A stretch of DNA of 55,190 bases, taken from assembly GCA_913775005.1 (NCBI GenBank), contig CAJYKY010000383.1:1-55190 (forward strand). Direction: 5' to 3'. The notes under the pieces were generated by a model. The model was not told where the DNA came from, did not search any database, and was given only the letters and a program-made list of their open reading frames with translations. Of this stretch, positions 16,568-25,245 are shown piece after piece (position 1 is the first letter of the stretch; each line of letters begins with the position of its first letter). Position numbers and translations under genes: made by a program. The stretch comes from an uncultured Achromobacter sp. (GTDB lineage Bacteria > Pseudomonadota > Gammaproteobacteria > Burkholderiales > Burkholderiaceae_B).

Positions 16568-17434
16568 TTACAGCGCGGCAATCCGGGCATCATAACCCGC
16601 TCGCAAACGCTCAAAAACAGGGCCGGGCTTGCCCCTCCCTACCGGTTTGCCATCCAGCGACACGATAGCCAGCACTTCCTTGGTGGCCGACGACAGCATC
16701 AATTCATCCGCCGATTCCACCTCGGCCTGCGTGATGCGGCGCGCCTCGAACGGGACACCGGCTTCTGCCGCCAGCTCGCCCATCAGGCCGTAGCGGATGC
16801 CTTCCAGGATCAGGTTGTTCTTCGGCGGCGCCAGCAATTTACCGCCGGCCACCACCCAGATATTGGAGGACGCCCCTTCGGTCAGGTAGCCATCTCGAAA
16901 CTGCACGACTTCGTCGGCGTTCGCGTCCACGGCTTGCTGCTTGGCCAGCACGTTACCCAGCAACGACACCGATTTGATCTCGCAGTGCAGCCAGCGCTCG
17001 TCGGGAATGCTGATGGCCGCAAGGCCCTGGGTGCGCTGCGCGGCGGGCGGAGGCGCCCACGCGGAAATCATGCCGAACACGGTCGGCGTGACGGGCGTGG
17101 CGGGGAATTGGTGGTCGCGCTTGGCAACGCCGCGCGTCACCTGCAAATACACGATGCAGGTGTCCAGATTCGAGCGTGCGAGCAGTTGCTGGATCAGATC
17201 GACCCAGCCGTCGCGATCGAACGGCTGCGCGATCCGCAAGGCGGCCAGGCTGCGATCCAGCCGGTCCAGGTGTTCGGCCATGCGAAACGCATTGCCTTGG
17301 TACACGGGGACAACTTCATAGATGCCGTCGCCGAAGATAAAACCGCGATCCAGAACCGAGACCTTGGCCTCGTCCAACCGCAGGAACTCACCGTTAAGAA
17401 ACACCTGGCTTTCGCCCGGCACGCCCGGAATCAT
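16568..17434 (-). CDS. D-amino acid aminotransferase, class IV PLP enzyme
   Basis: A 288-residue fold-type IV aminotransferase. The N-terminus has the family's SVLDRGFIFGDGIYE at 26-40, the PLP lysine is K154 in CEIKSVSLLGN, and the cofactor Glu lies in YLTEGASSNIW. The pattern fits D-alanine aminotransferase better than the longer branched-chain enzymes. It would interconvert D-amino acids and keto acids for cell-wall precursors, which fits the D-Ala carboxypeptidase gene 63 bases upstream on the same strand. Substrate range is inferred. Confidence 0.88.
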   Translation of the reverse strand: MIPGVPGESQVFLNGEFLRLDEAKVSVLDRGFIFGDGIYEVVPVYQGNAFRMAEHLDRLDRSLAALRIAQPFDRDGWVDLIQQLLARSNLDTCIVYLQVTRGVAKRDHQFPATPVTPTVFGMISAWAPPPAAQRTQGLAAISIPDERWLHCEIKSVSLLGNVLAKQQAVDANADEVVQFRDGYLTEGASSNIWVVAGGKLLAPPKNNLILEGIRYGLMGELAAEAGVPFEARRITQAEVESADELMLSSATKEVLAIVSLDGKPVGRGKPGPVFERLRAGYDARIAAL

Positions 17435-17497
17435 GATGCACTCCTGAAGTGGACACCGCGACGCGCCGGAAATGGCGCGTCGCGGATTGCGTAATGC

Positions 17498-18760
17498 TTA
17501 CTGGAACCAGCGCTTGACGGTATCGACCATGCGGCCAAAGAAGCCCGCACGTTCGACGGCATCCTGCACCACCAGCGGCTCGGTGCGCAGCACCTTGCCG
17601 TCCAACGTGAATTGCAGCGTGCCCACTTGCTGACCCTTGGCAAGCGGCGCGATCAGCGGGTCCGTGCGCTGCGCCACCGGCTTGAGGTCGCCGGCCTTGC
17701 CGCGCGGCACGGCGATCGACACCGGATTCGGCGGGCCCAGCTTGACGTTTTCTGCCGTGCCTTCCCAGACGCGCGCATCGATGCCCGGCTGGCTCTTGTC
17801 GAACAGCTTCACGGTATCGAAGTTCTGGAAGCTCCAGTTCAAAAGCTTCAGGCTTTCTTCAGCGCGCGTGGCTTCGCTATCGGTGCCCACCACCACGACC
17901 AGGATGCGGCGGTCGCCACGCACAGCGGTCGACACCAGGCAGTAACCGGCCGAATCCGTGTGGCCCGTCTTCATGCCGTCTACCGACGGATCGGCCCACA
18001 GCAGACGGTTGCGGTTCGGCTGCGTGATCTTGTTGTAGGTGTAGCTCTTCTGCTTGTAATAGTGGAAGTAGTCAGGGTGATCGGTGATCAGGTGCGCCGA
18101 CAGCGTGGCCAGATCCCGCGTGGACGTCGTGTGCTGCGGGTCGGGCAGGCCGGTCGCGTTCATGAAGTGCGTGTTCTTCATGCCCAGGCGCTCGGCTTCC
18201 TGGTTCATCAGCGACGCGAAGGCGGATTCGCTGCCGCCAACGGCTTCGGCCAGCGCCACGGAAGCGTCGTTGCCCGACTGCACGATCATGCCCTGGTTCA
18301 GCTCGTCGACGGTGACAGGCTTGCGCGGTTCGATGAACATGCGCGAACCGCCGGTGCGCCAGGCGTGTTCTGACACGGGAACGGTCTGCTCCAGCGTCAG
18401 GCGCTTTTCTTCCAGCGCGTTGAACACGACGTAGGCCGTCATGATCTTGGTCAGCGAGGCCGGCTCAACCTTCATATCCGGGTTGGATGCGGCCAGCGTC
18501 TGCCCGCTGTTCACGTCGATGACGATCCACGCCTTGGCCGCGATAGTAGGCGCCGGCACCGCCGACACGTCGCCCACCGGCACTGCCCCCGAGGCCGTCG
18601 GCGCCGGGGCCGTGGTGCCTGCGGCGGCCGGCGCGGCGGCGGGCGCGGTCTGCGCCCAGACCGGCATCGAGGTCGCAAGCATCGCCGACAGCACTGCGCC
18701 GGACAACAGGCGGCGGGTAAAGACAGCGGGGGATTGGGCGGAGTAAGGCAAATTCTTCAT
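17498..18760 (-). CDS. D-alanyl-D-alanine carboxypeptidase, PBP5/6 type
   Basis: A 420-residue periplasmic penicillin-binding protein that trims the terminal D-Ala of peptidoglycan side chains. All three active-site motifs are present: SLTK (Ser102-Lys105), SGN at 162-164 and KTG at 264-266. Residues 1-37 form a signal peptide ending at VWAQ, and an Ala/Pro/Thr-rich stretch of about 35 residues follows. A C-terminal PBP5-type beta domain and a short amphipathic end would anchor it to the inner membrane. I chose ATG 18760; the longer reading adds 18 residues that spoil the signal peptide. It corresponds to dacA/dacC of other bacteria. Confidence 0.93.
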   Translation of the reverse strand: MKNLPYSAQSPAVFTRRLLSGAVLSAMLATSMPVWAQTAPAAAPAAAGTTAPAPTASGAVPVGDVSAVPAPTIAAKAWIVIDVNSGQTLAASNPDMKVEPASLTKIMTAYVVFNALEEKRLTLEQTVPVSEHAWRTGGSRMFIEPRKPVTVDELNQGMIVQSGNDASVALAEAVGGSESAFASLMNQEAERLGMKNTHFMNATGLPDPQHTTSTRDLATLSAHLITDHPDYFHYYKQKSYTYNKITQPNRNRLLWADPSVDGMKTGHTDSAGYCLVSTAVRGDRRILVVVVGTDSEATRAEESLKLLNWSFQNFDTVKLFDKSQPGIDARVWEGTAENVKLGPPNPVSIAVPRGKAGDLKPVAQRTDPLIAPLAKGQQVGTLQFTLDGKVLRTEPLVVQDAVERAGFFGRMVDTVKRWFQ

Positions 18761-18912
18761 CGGCAACGTGGGTCCAGGAAAGACGCCCGCCGGCGCGGGG
18801 CGAATGGCTGACAATTATAGGCAGCCGATTGGACCGCCCCCGCGCGCCAGGGGTTCCTTGCTAAAACAAACATGCAACCTGTTGCAACCTGCGGCCGCGC
18901 AGCAAAGCCGTT

Positions 18913-19566
18913 TTAGTCCAGCGCGACCTTCAAACGCGCTTGCACCAGTTGGCGCAGCACCAGCAGTTTGCCGTGGAAAAAGTGTGACGCGCCTGGCACT
19001 ACCACCACCGGAATCGAACGCGGACGCGCCCAATCCATGGCTTCAGACAGCGGCACGACCTCGTCCTCTTCGCCGTGCACCATCAGCGTATCGTCAGGCA
19101 CCTGCACTTCGTGCGACTGGAATCGGTTGACCGCCGGGCCCATCAGCATCAAGGCCGACGGCAGCACGGTTTCGCCCGCATCGGCCAAGGCCGCGTAGGT
19201 TTGCGCCGCCACGGCGGTGCCGAACGAAAAGCCCGCCAGCACCCACGGCGCGGCGGCCAGCTCTGGATGCAGCTCGCGCATCTGCGCCACCACAGCCAGC
19301 ATGTCCTGCGTTTCGCCTACCGACTTGTCGAACTCGCCTTCCGACTGGCCAACGCCCCGGAAGTTGGGGCGCACGGCCACCAGCCCGTGCTGCACGCAAG
19401 CGCGTGACAACGTCGTGACCACCTTGTTCTCACGCGCGCCGCCTTGCAGCGGATGCGGATGCAGAACCAGGGCCCAGCCGCGCGGCGTGCCGGCGGGCCA
19501 GTCAATGGCGCAGTCAATGCGGCCAGCGGCGCCGGCAAAGGCGTGGGTATCAGTACGTGCGGACAT
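18913..19566 (-). CDS. Alpha/beta hydrolase
   Basis: A 217-residue alpha/beta hydrolase. The oxyanion region is WALVLHPHPLQGG, the nucleophile elbow is GFSFGT, and late VHGEEDEVVPL and GASHFF provide the acid and His. This pattern is the small cytoplasmic hydrolase group of COG2945, whose natural substrates are mostly unknown. ATG 19566 is preferred over a TTG five codons upstream. It stands alone between the carboxypeptidase and the MCE transport operon. Confidence 0.85.
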   Translation of the reverse strand: MSARTDTHAFAGAAGRIDCAIDWPAGTPRGWALVLHPHPLQGGARENKVVTTLSRACVQHGLVAVRPNFRGVGQSEGEFDKSVGETQDMLAVVAQMRELHPELAAAPWVLAGFSFGTAVAAQTYAALADAGETVLPSALMLMGPAVNRFQSHEVQVPDDTLMVHGEEDEVVPLSEAMDWARPRSIPVVVVPGASHFFHGKLLVLRQLVQARLKVALD

Positions 19567-19626
19567 AGCGGGACTCAGCAAGCGAAGGGTGCGAAAAATG
19601 CGAAAGAGGAAATAGCGGCGACGGCA

Positions 19627-20229
19627 TCAACGCGGGTTGCCGCCTTGCCGCGTCACATCGGCCAGCCACTGCGCCAACTGATCAGCGGCCTCGTCGGTGG
19701 CTTGGCGCAACGCGGCCACGCCGCCGGCGGCGTCCTGCGTGGGCGCGGGCGCCTGGACCTGGATGCGCTTCTGGTCGACGACGTTACGGCCATTGAGCAG
19801 CACCGCCTGCAACAGCACACGGCCCTCGCTGGACTGGCCGTCTTCGGCGTAGACCTGTTCAAACTGCATCAGCGACAACTGCAACTGCGGCATCTGAAGA
19901 TTGACACGGTCCGCCAGTACCGGCCCTTGGCGCGACAGGCGGTCGGTGATGCGTTGCCGCACCAGCTCGCTGGGCGACGAAGCCCAGCGGAACGTGGCGT
20001 AGGCCTTGGGCGCGGCGCTATCGCCCACGCGCCAGATCATGCTGGTGTCGGATAGCGCCGGCGCGGCCTGCAAGCTGAGCGCGATGGGCGCGCGCGCGGG
20101 CAAGGCAGGCACGGGCTTGGCGTCCAGCCCCAGGTCAAAGACCGACGGCGGTGACGCCACGCGGCCAATGCCGCAACCGGCCAGCACGGTGGTCAACGTC
20201 AAGATCAACAAAGCGCGGCGCATCTTCAT
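19627..20229 (-). CDS. ABC-type transport auxiliary lipoprotein
   Basis: A 200-residue lipoprotein: a signal peptide ends in the lipobox LAGC, followed by a domain of the PqiC/YmbA auxiliary family, with PPSVFDLG near the start. In MCE transport systems this part is thought to sit at the outer membrane and complete the lipid path from the MCE protein. Its start overlaps the MCE gene stop by 4 bases (ATGA), so it is the last gene of the four-gene operon. The in-frame ATG two codons later is also possible. Confidence 0.88.
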   Translation of the reverse strand: MKMRRALLILTLTTVLAGCGIGRVASPPSVFDLGLDAKPVPALPARAPIALSLQAAPALSDTSMIWRVGDSAAPKAYATFRWASSPSELVRQRITDRLSRQGPVLADRVNLQMPQLQLSLMQFEQVYAEDGQSSEGRVLLQAVLLNGRNVVDQKRIQVQAPAPTQDAAGGVAALRQATDEAADQLAQWLADVTRQGGNPR

Positions 20230-21182
20230 TTGGGCTGTCTCCCGAAACCGGCAAAACCGGCTTCGCCGGGTCCGGGCGCAACAGGCGCCGGGCCGAACAA
20301 GAATGATTGCGGCGTGCTGTCCACACGGCGCAGGGTAACGGTGGCGCCGCGCGCAGCCGCACTGACGTTCGCCGCCATGTTGGTGACGGCGGGCAGGGTT
20401 TCGCCATCGAGCCGCGCGGCGGCCAGCGCGATGTCGTTGAGGCTGCGCGTGGCCACCGACAGCGGGCCGTCGGGCGCGTTCAGACGCGCCAGCGCCTGGC
20501 GCGACTGCTGCGCCAGATCTGCAATTTCGCGCGCGGCGCGGTCGGCCTGGCGCGACGTGCTGCCCAGCGAATCCACCAGCGGGCCAAGCTTGGCCAGGGT
20601 GGGGCCGAGGTCACGGCTGGCGTCGCGCAAGGATTGCGTGATGTCGGTCGCGTTTTGCAGGCTGGCCGTCAGCGCTTGCACGTTTTGCTCGCTCAGCACG
20701 CGGCGCAGCTGCTCGGTGGCTTCTTCCACATTGGAAATCAGCTTGCCGCCGCGCTGCTCGATGCGGTCCAGAAAGCCCGGCCGCAGCGGAATAGCCGCCG
20801 GATGTTCAGCCGACGATGCCAGCCGTACGATCGACGAGCCATCGTCGCGCAATTCCACGTTCGCCATGCCCGTCACGCCCTGCACGCCCAGCTCGGCCCA
20901 GGTGGATTCGGTGATGGGTGTGTTGGGCGCCACGCCGATGCGGATGCGCACCTGGCCGGGTTTGTCGGGGTTCAGCGCCAGCGACTGCACTTTGCCCACC
21001 GGCACGCCCTGGTAGCGCACGGCCGATTGCGGGTTCAAGCCGCTGACGGCCGTGGCCGACACGATTTCGTAGGGTTTCAGCTGGGTCCGGTCCCGGCCGA
21101 TCCAGATGGCCACCAGCACGGCGGCGGCCAGCAAGACCAGCGTGAAGATACCGGCCATGAGCGCATGACTACGGTTTTCCAT
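20226..21182 (-). CDS. MCE/MlaD-family lipid transport protein
   Basis: A 318-residue protein with one N-terminal membrane segment (about residues 10-30), a single MCE domain (VSGLNPQSAVRYQGVPVGKV near residues 45-65) and a long helical region with repeated Gln, Leu and Ala. By family, MCE proteins form hexameric tubes that carry lipids between the membranes. ATG 21182 is used; a longer start adds ten residues. The gene overlaps the ATPase gene by 14 bases. Confidence 0.9.
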   Translation of the reverse strand: MENRSHALMAGIFTLVLLAAAVLVAIWIGRDRTQLKPYEIVSATAVSGLNPQSAVRYQGVPVGKVQSLALNPDKPGQVRIRIGVAPNTPITESTWAELGVQGVTGMANVELRDDGSSIVRLASSAEHPAAIPLRPGFLDRIEQRGGKLISNVEEATEQLRRVLSEQNVQALTASLQNATDITQSLRDASRDLGPTLAKLGPLVDSLGSTSRQADRAAREIADLAQQSRQALARLNAPDGPLSVATRSLNDIALAAARLDGETLPAVTNMAANVSAAARGATVTLRRVDSTPQSFLFGPAPVAPGPGEAGFAGFGRQPK

Positions 21183-22008
21183 GATGCAATCCCTTCGGCG
21201 CCAGATCCCCAAGCGCGCGCAAGCCGCGTTCGCCCAGGAAGAATGTGTGAATGAACGGGTGGTCGACCTTCAATACTTCCGGCACCGTGTCGCACACGAT
21301 CACCCGCTTGTCCGCCAGCACGGCGACACGCGTGGCCAACGCCAGCAGCGTGTCCAGATCGTGCGTCACCATGACGACGGTAAATCCCAACTGCCGGTGC
21401 AGGCTGCGCACCAGGTCCACAAATTCGTCCGAACGCAGCGGGTCCAGGCCCGCCGTGGGTTCGTCCAGAAACAGAAGCTCGGGGTCCAGCGACAGCGCGC
21501 GCGCCAGCGCCACGCGCTTGACCATGCCGCCGGACAGGTCCGAGGGCCGCTTGTCGGCATCCTTGGCGGTCAGCCCCACCATGGCAAGGCGGCACATGAC
21601 GACATCGCGCACCAGGTCTTCCGGCACCGTGCGCAATTCGCGCAGCGGCAGCGCCACGTTGTCGAAGACGGACAGCGCCGAGAACAAGGCCCCCGCCTGG
21701 AACAGCATGCCCCAACGATACGACAGGCGCCGGCGCTCGCTGGGCGACAGGTCGAACAGCGAATGCCCCAGCACTTTCACCATGCCGGCGGCGGGCCGGT
21801 CCAGGCCGATGATCTGGCGCAGCAGCACCGTCTTGCCCGTTCCCGATCCGCCCACCAGCACCAGGATTTCCCCGGGGAAGACGGTCAGGTCCAGGTTGTC
21901 GTGCACCACGTGGTCACCAAACGCGGTGCGCAAGCCGCGCACCGAGATAACGGGTTCGACGGTGACGCTGTCGTCCGTGAACAGGCGATGTTGAGCAGTG
22001 CCGTTCAT
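21169..22008 (-). CDS. MlaF-like ABC transporter ATPase
   Basis: A 279-residue ATPase of the MCE transporter: Walker A GGSGTGKT, signature LSGGMVKRVALARAL and Walker B LLFLDEPTAGLDP, all intact. The protein follows the typical MlaF order, with a long N-terminal lead of about 20 residues. Its start ATG shares one base with the permease stop (TGATG), so the two are translationally coupled. Direction of lipid movement cannot be read from the sequence. Confidence 0.92.
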   Translation of the reverse strand: MNGTAQHRLFTDDSVTVEPVISVRGLRTAFGDHVVHDNLDLTVFPGEILVLVGGSGTGKTVLLRQIIGLDRPAAGMVKVLGHSLFDLSPSERRRLSYRWGMLFQAGALFSALSVFDNVALPLRELRTVPEDLVRDVVMCRLAMVGLTAKDADKRPSDLSGGMVKRVALARALSLDPELLFLDEPTAGLDPLRSDEFVDLVRSLHRQLGFTVVMVTHDLDTLLALATRVAVLADKRVIVCDTVPEVLKVDHPFIHTFFLGERGLRALGDLAPKGLHHGKP

Positions 22009-23144
22009 CAGATGCCCACCGAGCTGAAGATGATGGCGTACAGCGCATCAAGCAGGATGACGCCCGTGATGGACGTGACGACGGAGGTGGTGGTGCCGCG
22101 CCCCAGGCTTTCGGTATTGGGCTGGATGCGCAGGCCGAAGTGGCACGCGATCAACGCGATCAGGATGCCGAAAGTCACGCCTTTCAGCATGCCGATCCAG
22201 TAGTTGGTCAGGGAAATGGCGTCGGGCAACGAACTCAGGAACCATTGCGCCGACACGCCCAACTGCATTTGCGCAGCGATCATGCCGCCCAGCAGCGCCA
22301 TCGCGCCCGTCCACAGCACCAGCAGCGGCATAGTGACCGCCAACGCCAGCACGCGCGGCAGGATCAGCCGCTGCCCGTGTGAAATGCCCATGACGAGCAT
22401 CGCGTCCAGTTCCTGCGTGACCCGCATCACACCGATCTGCGCGGTGATGGCCGAACCCGACCGGCCCGCTACCAGAATGGCTGCCAGCACCGGGCCCAGT
22501 TCGCGCACGATGGACACGCCCAGCAGCCGCACGATGAAGCGGTCTGCGCCAATCATCTGTAATTGCTGCGCCGACAGATACGACAGCACCACGCCAATCA
22601 GGAAACCCACCAGCGCCGTGATGCCCAGCGCCTGCGCGCCGGTGCGGTAGATTTGCGCCGAGATCTCGCGCCAGGGTCCCAGGCGCGGGCGGCGCAGCAT
22701 GCCGCCCAGGTCCAGGATCAGCTGGCCCAGCATGATGAGCAGCGCCCGGCCGTTTTCGGCCGCCCGGAAGATCGCGCCGCCCAGCGCGCGGATCCAGCCC
22801 CAGGATTCCGTCTTGACGGGCGGGGCATGCATTTCGCCCTTGTTCATGGCGAGCGTGTTGAACACGTCGTGCTGGCCGGCCGACCAGCGCACGCGCTCGG
22901 GCAGCTTTTCGCCCCAGGCCTGCCAGATCAGCAGCGCGCCGATGGTGTCCAGCCGGCTGATGCCGTGCATGTCCCAGCGTGCGCCATTACGGGCCGCGTC
23001 CGCCATGGCGGTGCGCCGGCGCTCTACCTCGCCGGGTTCGGCCAGGGCCAGCACGCTCCAGTCGCCCGCCACATGGCAGACGTTCCCGTCCTGGCGGAAC
23101 GGGGCGGCGGCGGCAGCGGACGCGGGCAAAGCGGAATGCGGCAT
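22008..23144 (-). CDS. MlaE-like permease with N-terminal STAS-like domain
   Basis: A 378-residue protein. Residues about 1-100 resemble a STAS domain (VAGDWSVLALAEPG, SRLDTIGALLIW), the role played in E. coli by the separate MlaB. The rest is an MlaE permease with about five membrane segments and the family stretch AGRSGSAITAQIGVMRVTQELDA. Fusion of MlaB-like and MlaE-like parts is known in this transporter group. It is the first gene of the operon; the roughly 96-base gap to the divergent birA should hold both promoters. ATG 23144 was chosen over an upstream non-ATG start. Confidence 0.9.
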   Translation of the reverse strand: MPHSALPASAAAAAPFRQDGNVCHVAGDWSVLALAEPGEVERRRTAMADAARNGARWDMHGISRLDTIGALLIWQAWGEKLPERVRWSAGQHDVFNTLAMNKGEMHAPPVKTESWGWIRALGGAIFRAAENGRALLIMLGQLILDLGGMLRRPRLGPWREISAQIYRTGAQALGITALVGFLIGVVLSYLSAQQLQMIGADRFIVRLLGVSIVRELGPVLAAILVAGRSGSAITAQIGVMRVTQELDAMLVMGISHGQRLILPRVLALAVTMPLLVLWTGAMALLGGMIAAQMQLGVSAQWFLSSLPDAISLTNYWIGMLKGVTFGILIALIACHFGLRIQPNTESLGRGTTTSVVTSITGVILLDALYAIIFSSVGI

Positions 23145-23240
23145 GTAGGCGGGGCACCGGTGCAAAAATGTATCGCCAATGATAAACGCTTAGGGGCCGA
23201 AAGACCGCGTGCCGTGGCCGCGTGCCCTACAATCGCCGCC

Positions 23241-24092
23241 ATGTCCGATCACGTCCGCCCTATCGACCTGCCCGCGCCGGAAGCCCTGGCCCGGGAGCTC
23301 GCTTCCCGCCTGCCCGCATTCCAAGACATCACCTGGACCGCCAGCACCGGGTCGACCAACGCCGACCTGCTGGCCCGCGCCCGCTCGGGCGCCGCCGCTG
23401 GCAAACCGTGGCTGCTGGGCACGCATCTTCAGGAAACCGGCCGAGGCCGCGCGGGCCGTCCGTGGCAGAACCGCAGCGGATCCACCCTGATGTTTTCCTG
23501 CGCGTACGACGTCCACCTGCCGGCCGTTCAACTGCCCGCGCTGTCGCCGCTGGCGGGCGTCGCCGCGTGCGAAGCGCTGCGTGCCGTAGCCGGACCCGGC
23601 GCGCATGGGCTGTGCATGAAGTGGCCGAACGACGTGCAATGGCACGATGCCAAGCTGGCGGGCGTGCTGGTCGAAACCACCCGCAACCCCGGCGGGCGCG
23701 ACGCCGGCTACACCGTGGTGATCGGCATGGGCGTGAACTTGCGCGACGCCGAACAATTGTCGCAAACGCTGGGCCGCGACGTGGCCGACTGGCAGCAGGT
23801 AGAGGCCCAAGCGAGCCGGGCCGCTTCGGCCGCCGACCTGATCTGCGCCAGCGCCACCGCCTGGCACGACGCCGTGCTGACACTTGAGCGCGACGGCTTC
23901 GCCGCGTTCCGGCAACGCTTTGACCAGGTGGACGCCCTGGCAGGACGGCAAGTCAACGTGCTGGAGAAAGGCGATATCCTACTGAGCGGTCCCGCCTGTG
24001 GCGTGGACGACCAAGGCCGCCTGCTGGTGCAAACGCCTGACGGCGCCACGCCGATCTCGGTGGGCGAAATTTCGATCCGACGCCAAGCATGA
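23241..24092 (+). CDS. birA: Biotin--[acetyl-CoA-carboxylase] ligase
   Basis: A 283-residue ligase that attaches biotin to the carrier domain of acetyl-CoA carboxylase. The biotinyl-AMP loop GRGRAGR and KWPNDV, with the catalytic-site Lys, are intact, and a C-terminal SH3-like domain follows. There is no N-terminal helix-turn-helix, so it is a class I enzyme and not a repressor. The open frame continues far upstream, but ATG 23241 matches the family's start. It overlaps coaX by 4 bases. Confidence 0.95.
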   Translation: MSDHVRPIDLPAPEALARELASRLPAFQDITWTASTGSTNADLLARARSGAAAGKPWLLGTHLQETGRGRAGRPWQNRSGSTLMFSCAYDVHLPAVQLPALSPLAGVAACEALRAVAGPGAHGLCMKWPNDVQWHDAKLAGVLVETTRNPGGRDAGYTVVIGMGVNLRDAEQLSQTLGRDVADWQQVEAQASRAASAADLICASATAWHDAVLTLERDGFAAFRQRFDQVDALAGRQVNVLEKGDILLSGPACGVDDQGRLLVQTPDGATPISVGEISIRRQA

Positions 24093-24895
24093 TTATTCTT
24101 ATCGACTCCGGCAACAGCCGTCTCAAGGTGGGTTGGCTGGACACCAGCAACCCCGACATGCCGCGCGAACCGGCGGCGGTCGCCTTTGACGGCCTGGACC
24201 TTGACGCGCTGGACGGCTGGCTGGCCGCGCTGCCGCGCCCGCCGCTGCGCGCGCTGGGCGTGAACGTGGCGGGCGAGGCGCGCGGTGCCGCCATCGCTGC
24301 CATTCTGCAAAAACACGGTTGCGCGGTGACGTGGTCGCCGTCGCAGGCAACGACCTTGGGGCTGGTCAACAGCTACCGCGCGCCCACCCAGTTGGGCGCC
24401 GACCGCTGGGCTGCGTTGCTGGGCGTGCTGTCGCGCTTGCCCGGCGCGCATCCGCCCTTCCTCTTGGCCAGCTTCGGCACCGCCACCACCATCGACACCG
24501 TCGGACCCGACAACGTCTTTGCCGGCGGCCTGATCCTGCCCGGCCCGGCCATGATGCGCAACGCGCTGGCCCACGGCACCGCCAACCTGCCCATCGCCAA
24601 CGGCCAGGTCGTGCCCTACCCCATCGACACACACGAGGCCATCGCCTCCGGCATCGCCGCCGCCCAGGCCGGCGCCGTCGTGCGCCAATGGCTGGCGGGC
24701 CGCCAGCGCTACGGCCAGGCGCCGCAAATCTTTGCCGCCGGCGGCGGCTGGTCGGAAGTGCATCAGGAAATTGAACGTCTGCTGGCCGACGCCGGCGGCG
24801 CTTTTGGCGCGGCGCCCGTGCCGGTCTACCTGGACCACCCCGTGCTGGATGGTCTGGCCGCCGTGGCGCGCAGCACCCTGGACCCCCACGCCTGA
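24089..24895 (+). CDS. coaX: Type III pantothenate kinase
   Basis: A 268-residue enzyme for the first step of coenzyme A synthesis. It shows the three family motifs: IDSGNSRLKVGW at the N-terminus, GADRWAALLG in the middle and SFGTATTIDTV after it. In Bordetella the same protein is known as Baf, named for an effect on BvgAS-dependent expression; no such link can be claimed here. The 4-base overlap with birA pairs two cofactor enzymes of acyl metabolism. Confidence 0.95.
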   Translation: MIILIDSGNSRLKVGWLDTSNPDMPREPAAVAFDGLDLDALDGWLAALPRPPLRALGVNVAGEARGAAIAAILQKHGCAVTWSPSQATTLGLVNSYRAPTQLGADRWAALLGVLSRLPGAHPPFLLASFGTATTIDTVGPDNVFAGGLILPGPAMMRNALAHGTANLPIANGQVVPYPIDTHEAIASGIAAAQAGAVVRQWLAGRQRYGQAPQIFAAGGGWSEVHQEIERLLADAGGAFGAAPVPVYLDHPVLDGLAAVARSTLDPHA

Positions 24896-24908
24896 ACGCG
24901 AGCCCACC

Positions 24909-25073
24909 ATGCGAGTGCTCTTCATCCTGATCCTGCTGGCCAATCTTTGGGTGCTGGCGCTGGGCCAAGGCTGGATAGGCGTGCGGCCCGACGACGAAGG
25001 ACGGGACACGCGCAAGTTCAGTCAGGAATTGAATCCTGGGGCGGTGACGTTGGTGCCGCGAGCGGCCTCGTAA
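24909..25073 (+). CDS. Small membrane protein resembling the N-terminus of SPOR-domain proteins
   Basis: A 54-residue protein with one hydrophobic segment at about residues 3-20, then GQGWIGVRPDDEGRD and a short polar end. Proteins downstream of coaX in related bacteria often begin like this and continue into a peptidoglycan-binding SPOR domain. Here the frame stops after 54 residues and no SPOR sequence follows in the next 170 bases. It may be a shortened relic or a genuine small membrane protein. The following gap (25074-25245) shows only an AAGGA ribosome site before the next gene. Confidence 0.55.
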   Translation: MRVLFILILLANLWVLALGQGWIGVRPDDEGRDTRKFSQELNPGAVTLVPRAAS

Positions 25074-25245
25074 TAATGGAATGTGGCGCGTAGAATGGCG
25101 CCGCCGCACGCAGCCCCAGGGCGCAATATTATTCTTCCGCCTTGGCGGCCGGTCACCGTGCTGACGCGGCACGCTTAAATTCTGCAAATCACCGGACTGT
25201 CCCAACGACTCCCCGCCCGGCCGGGTAGTCAGCTTAAGGAATGCA

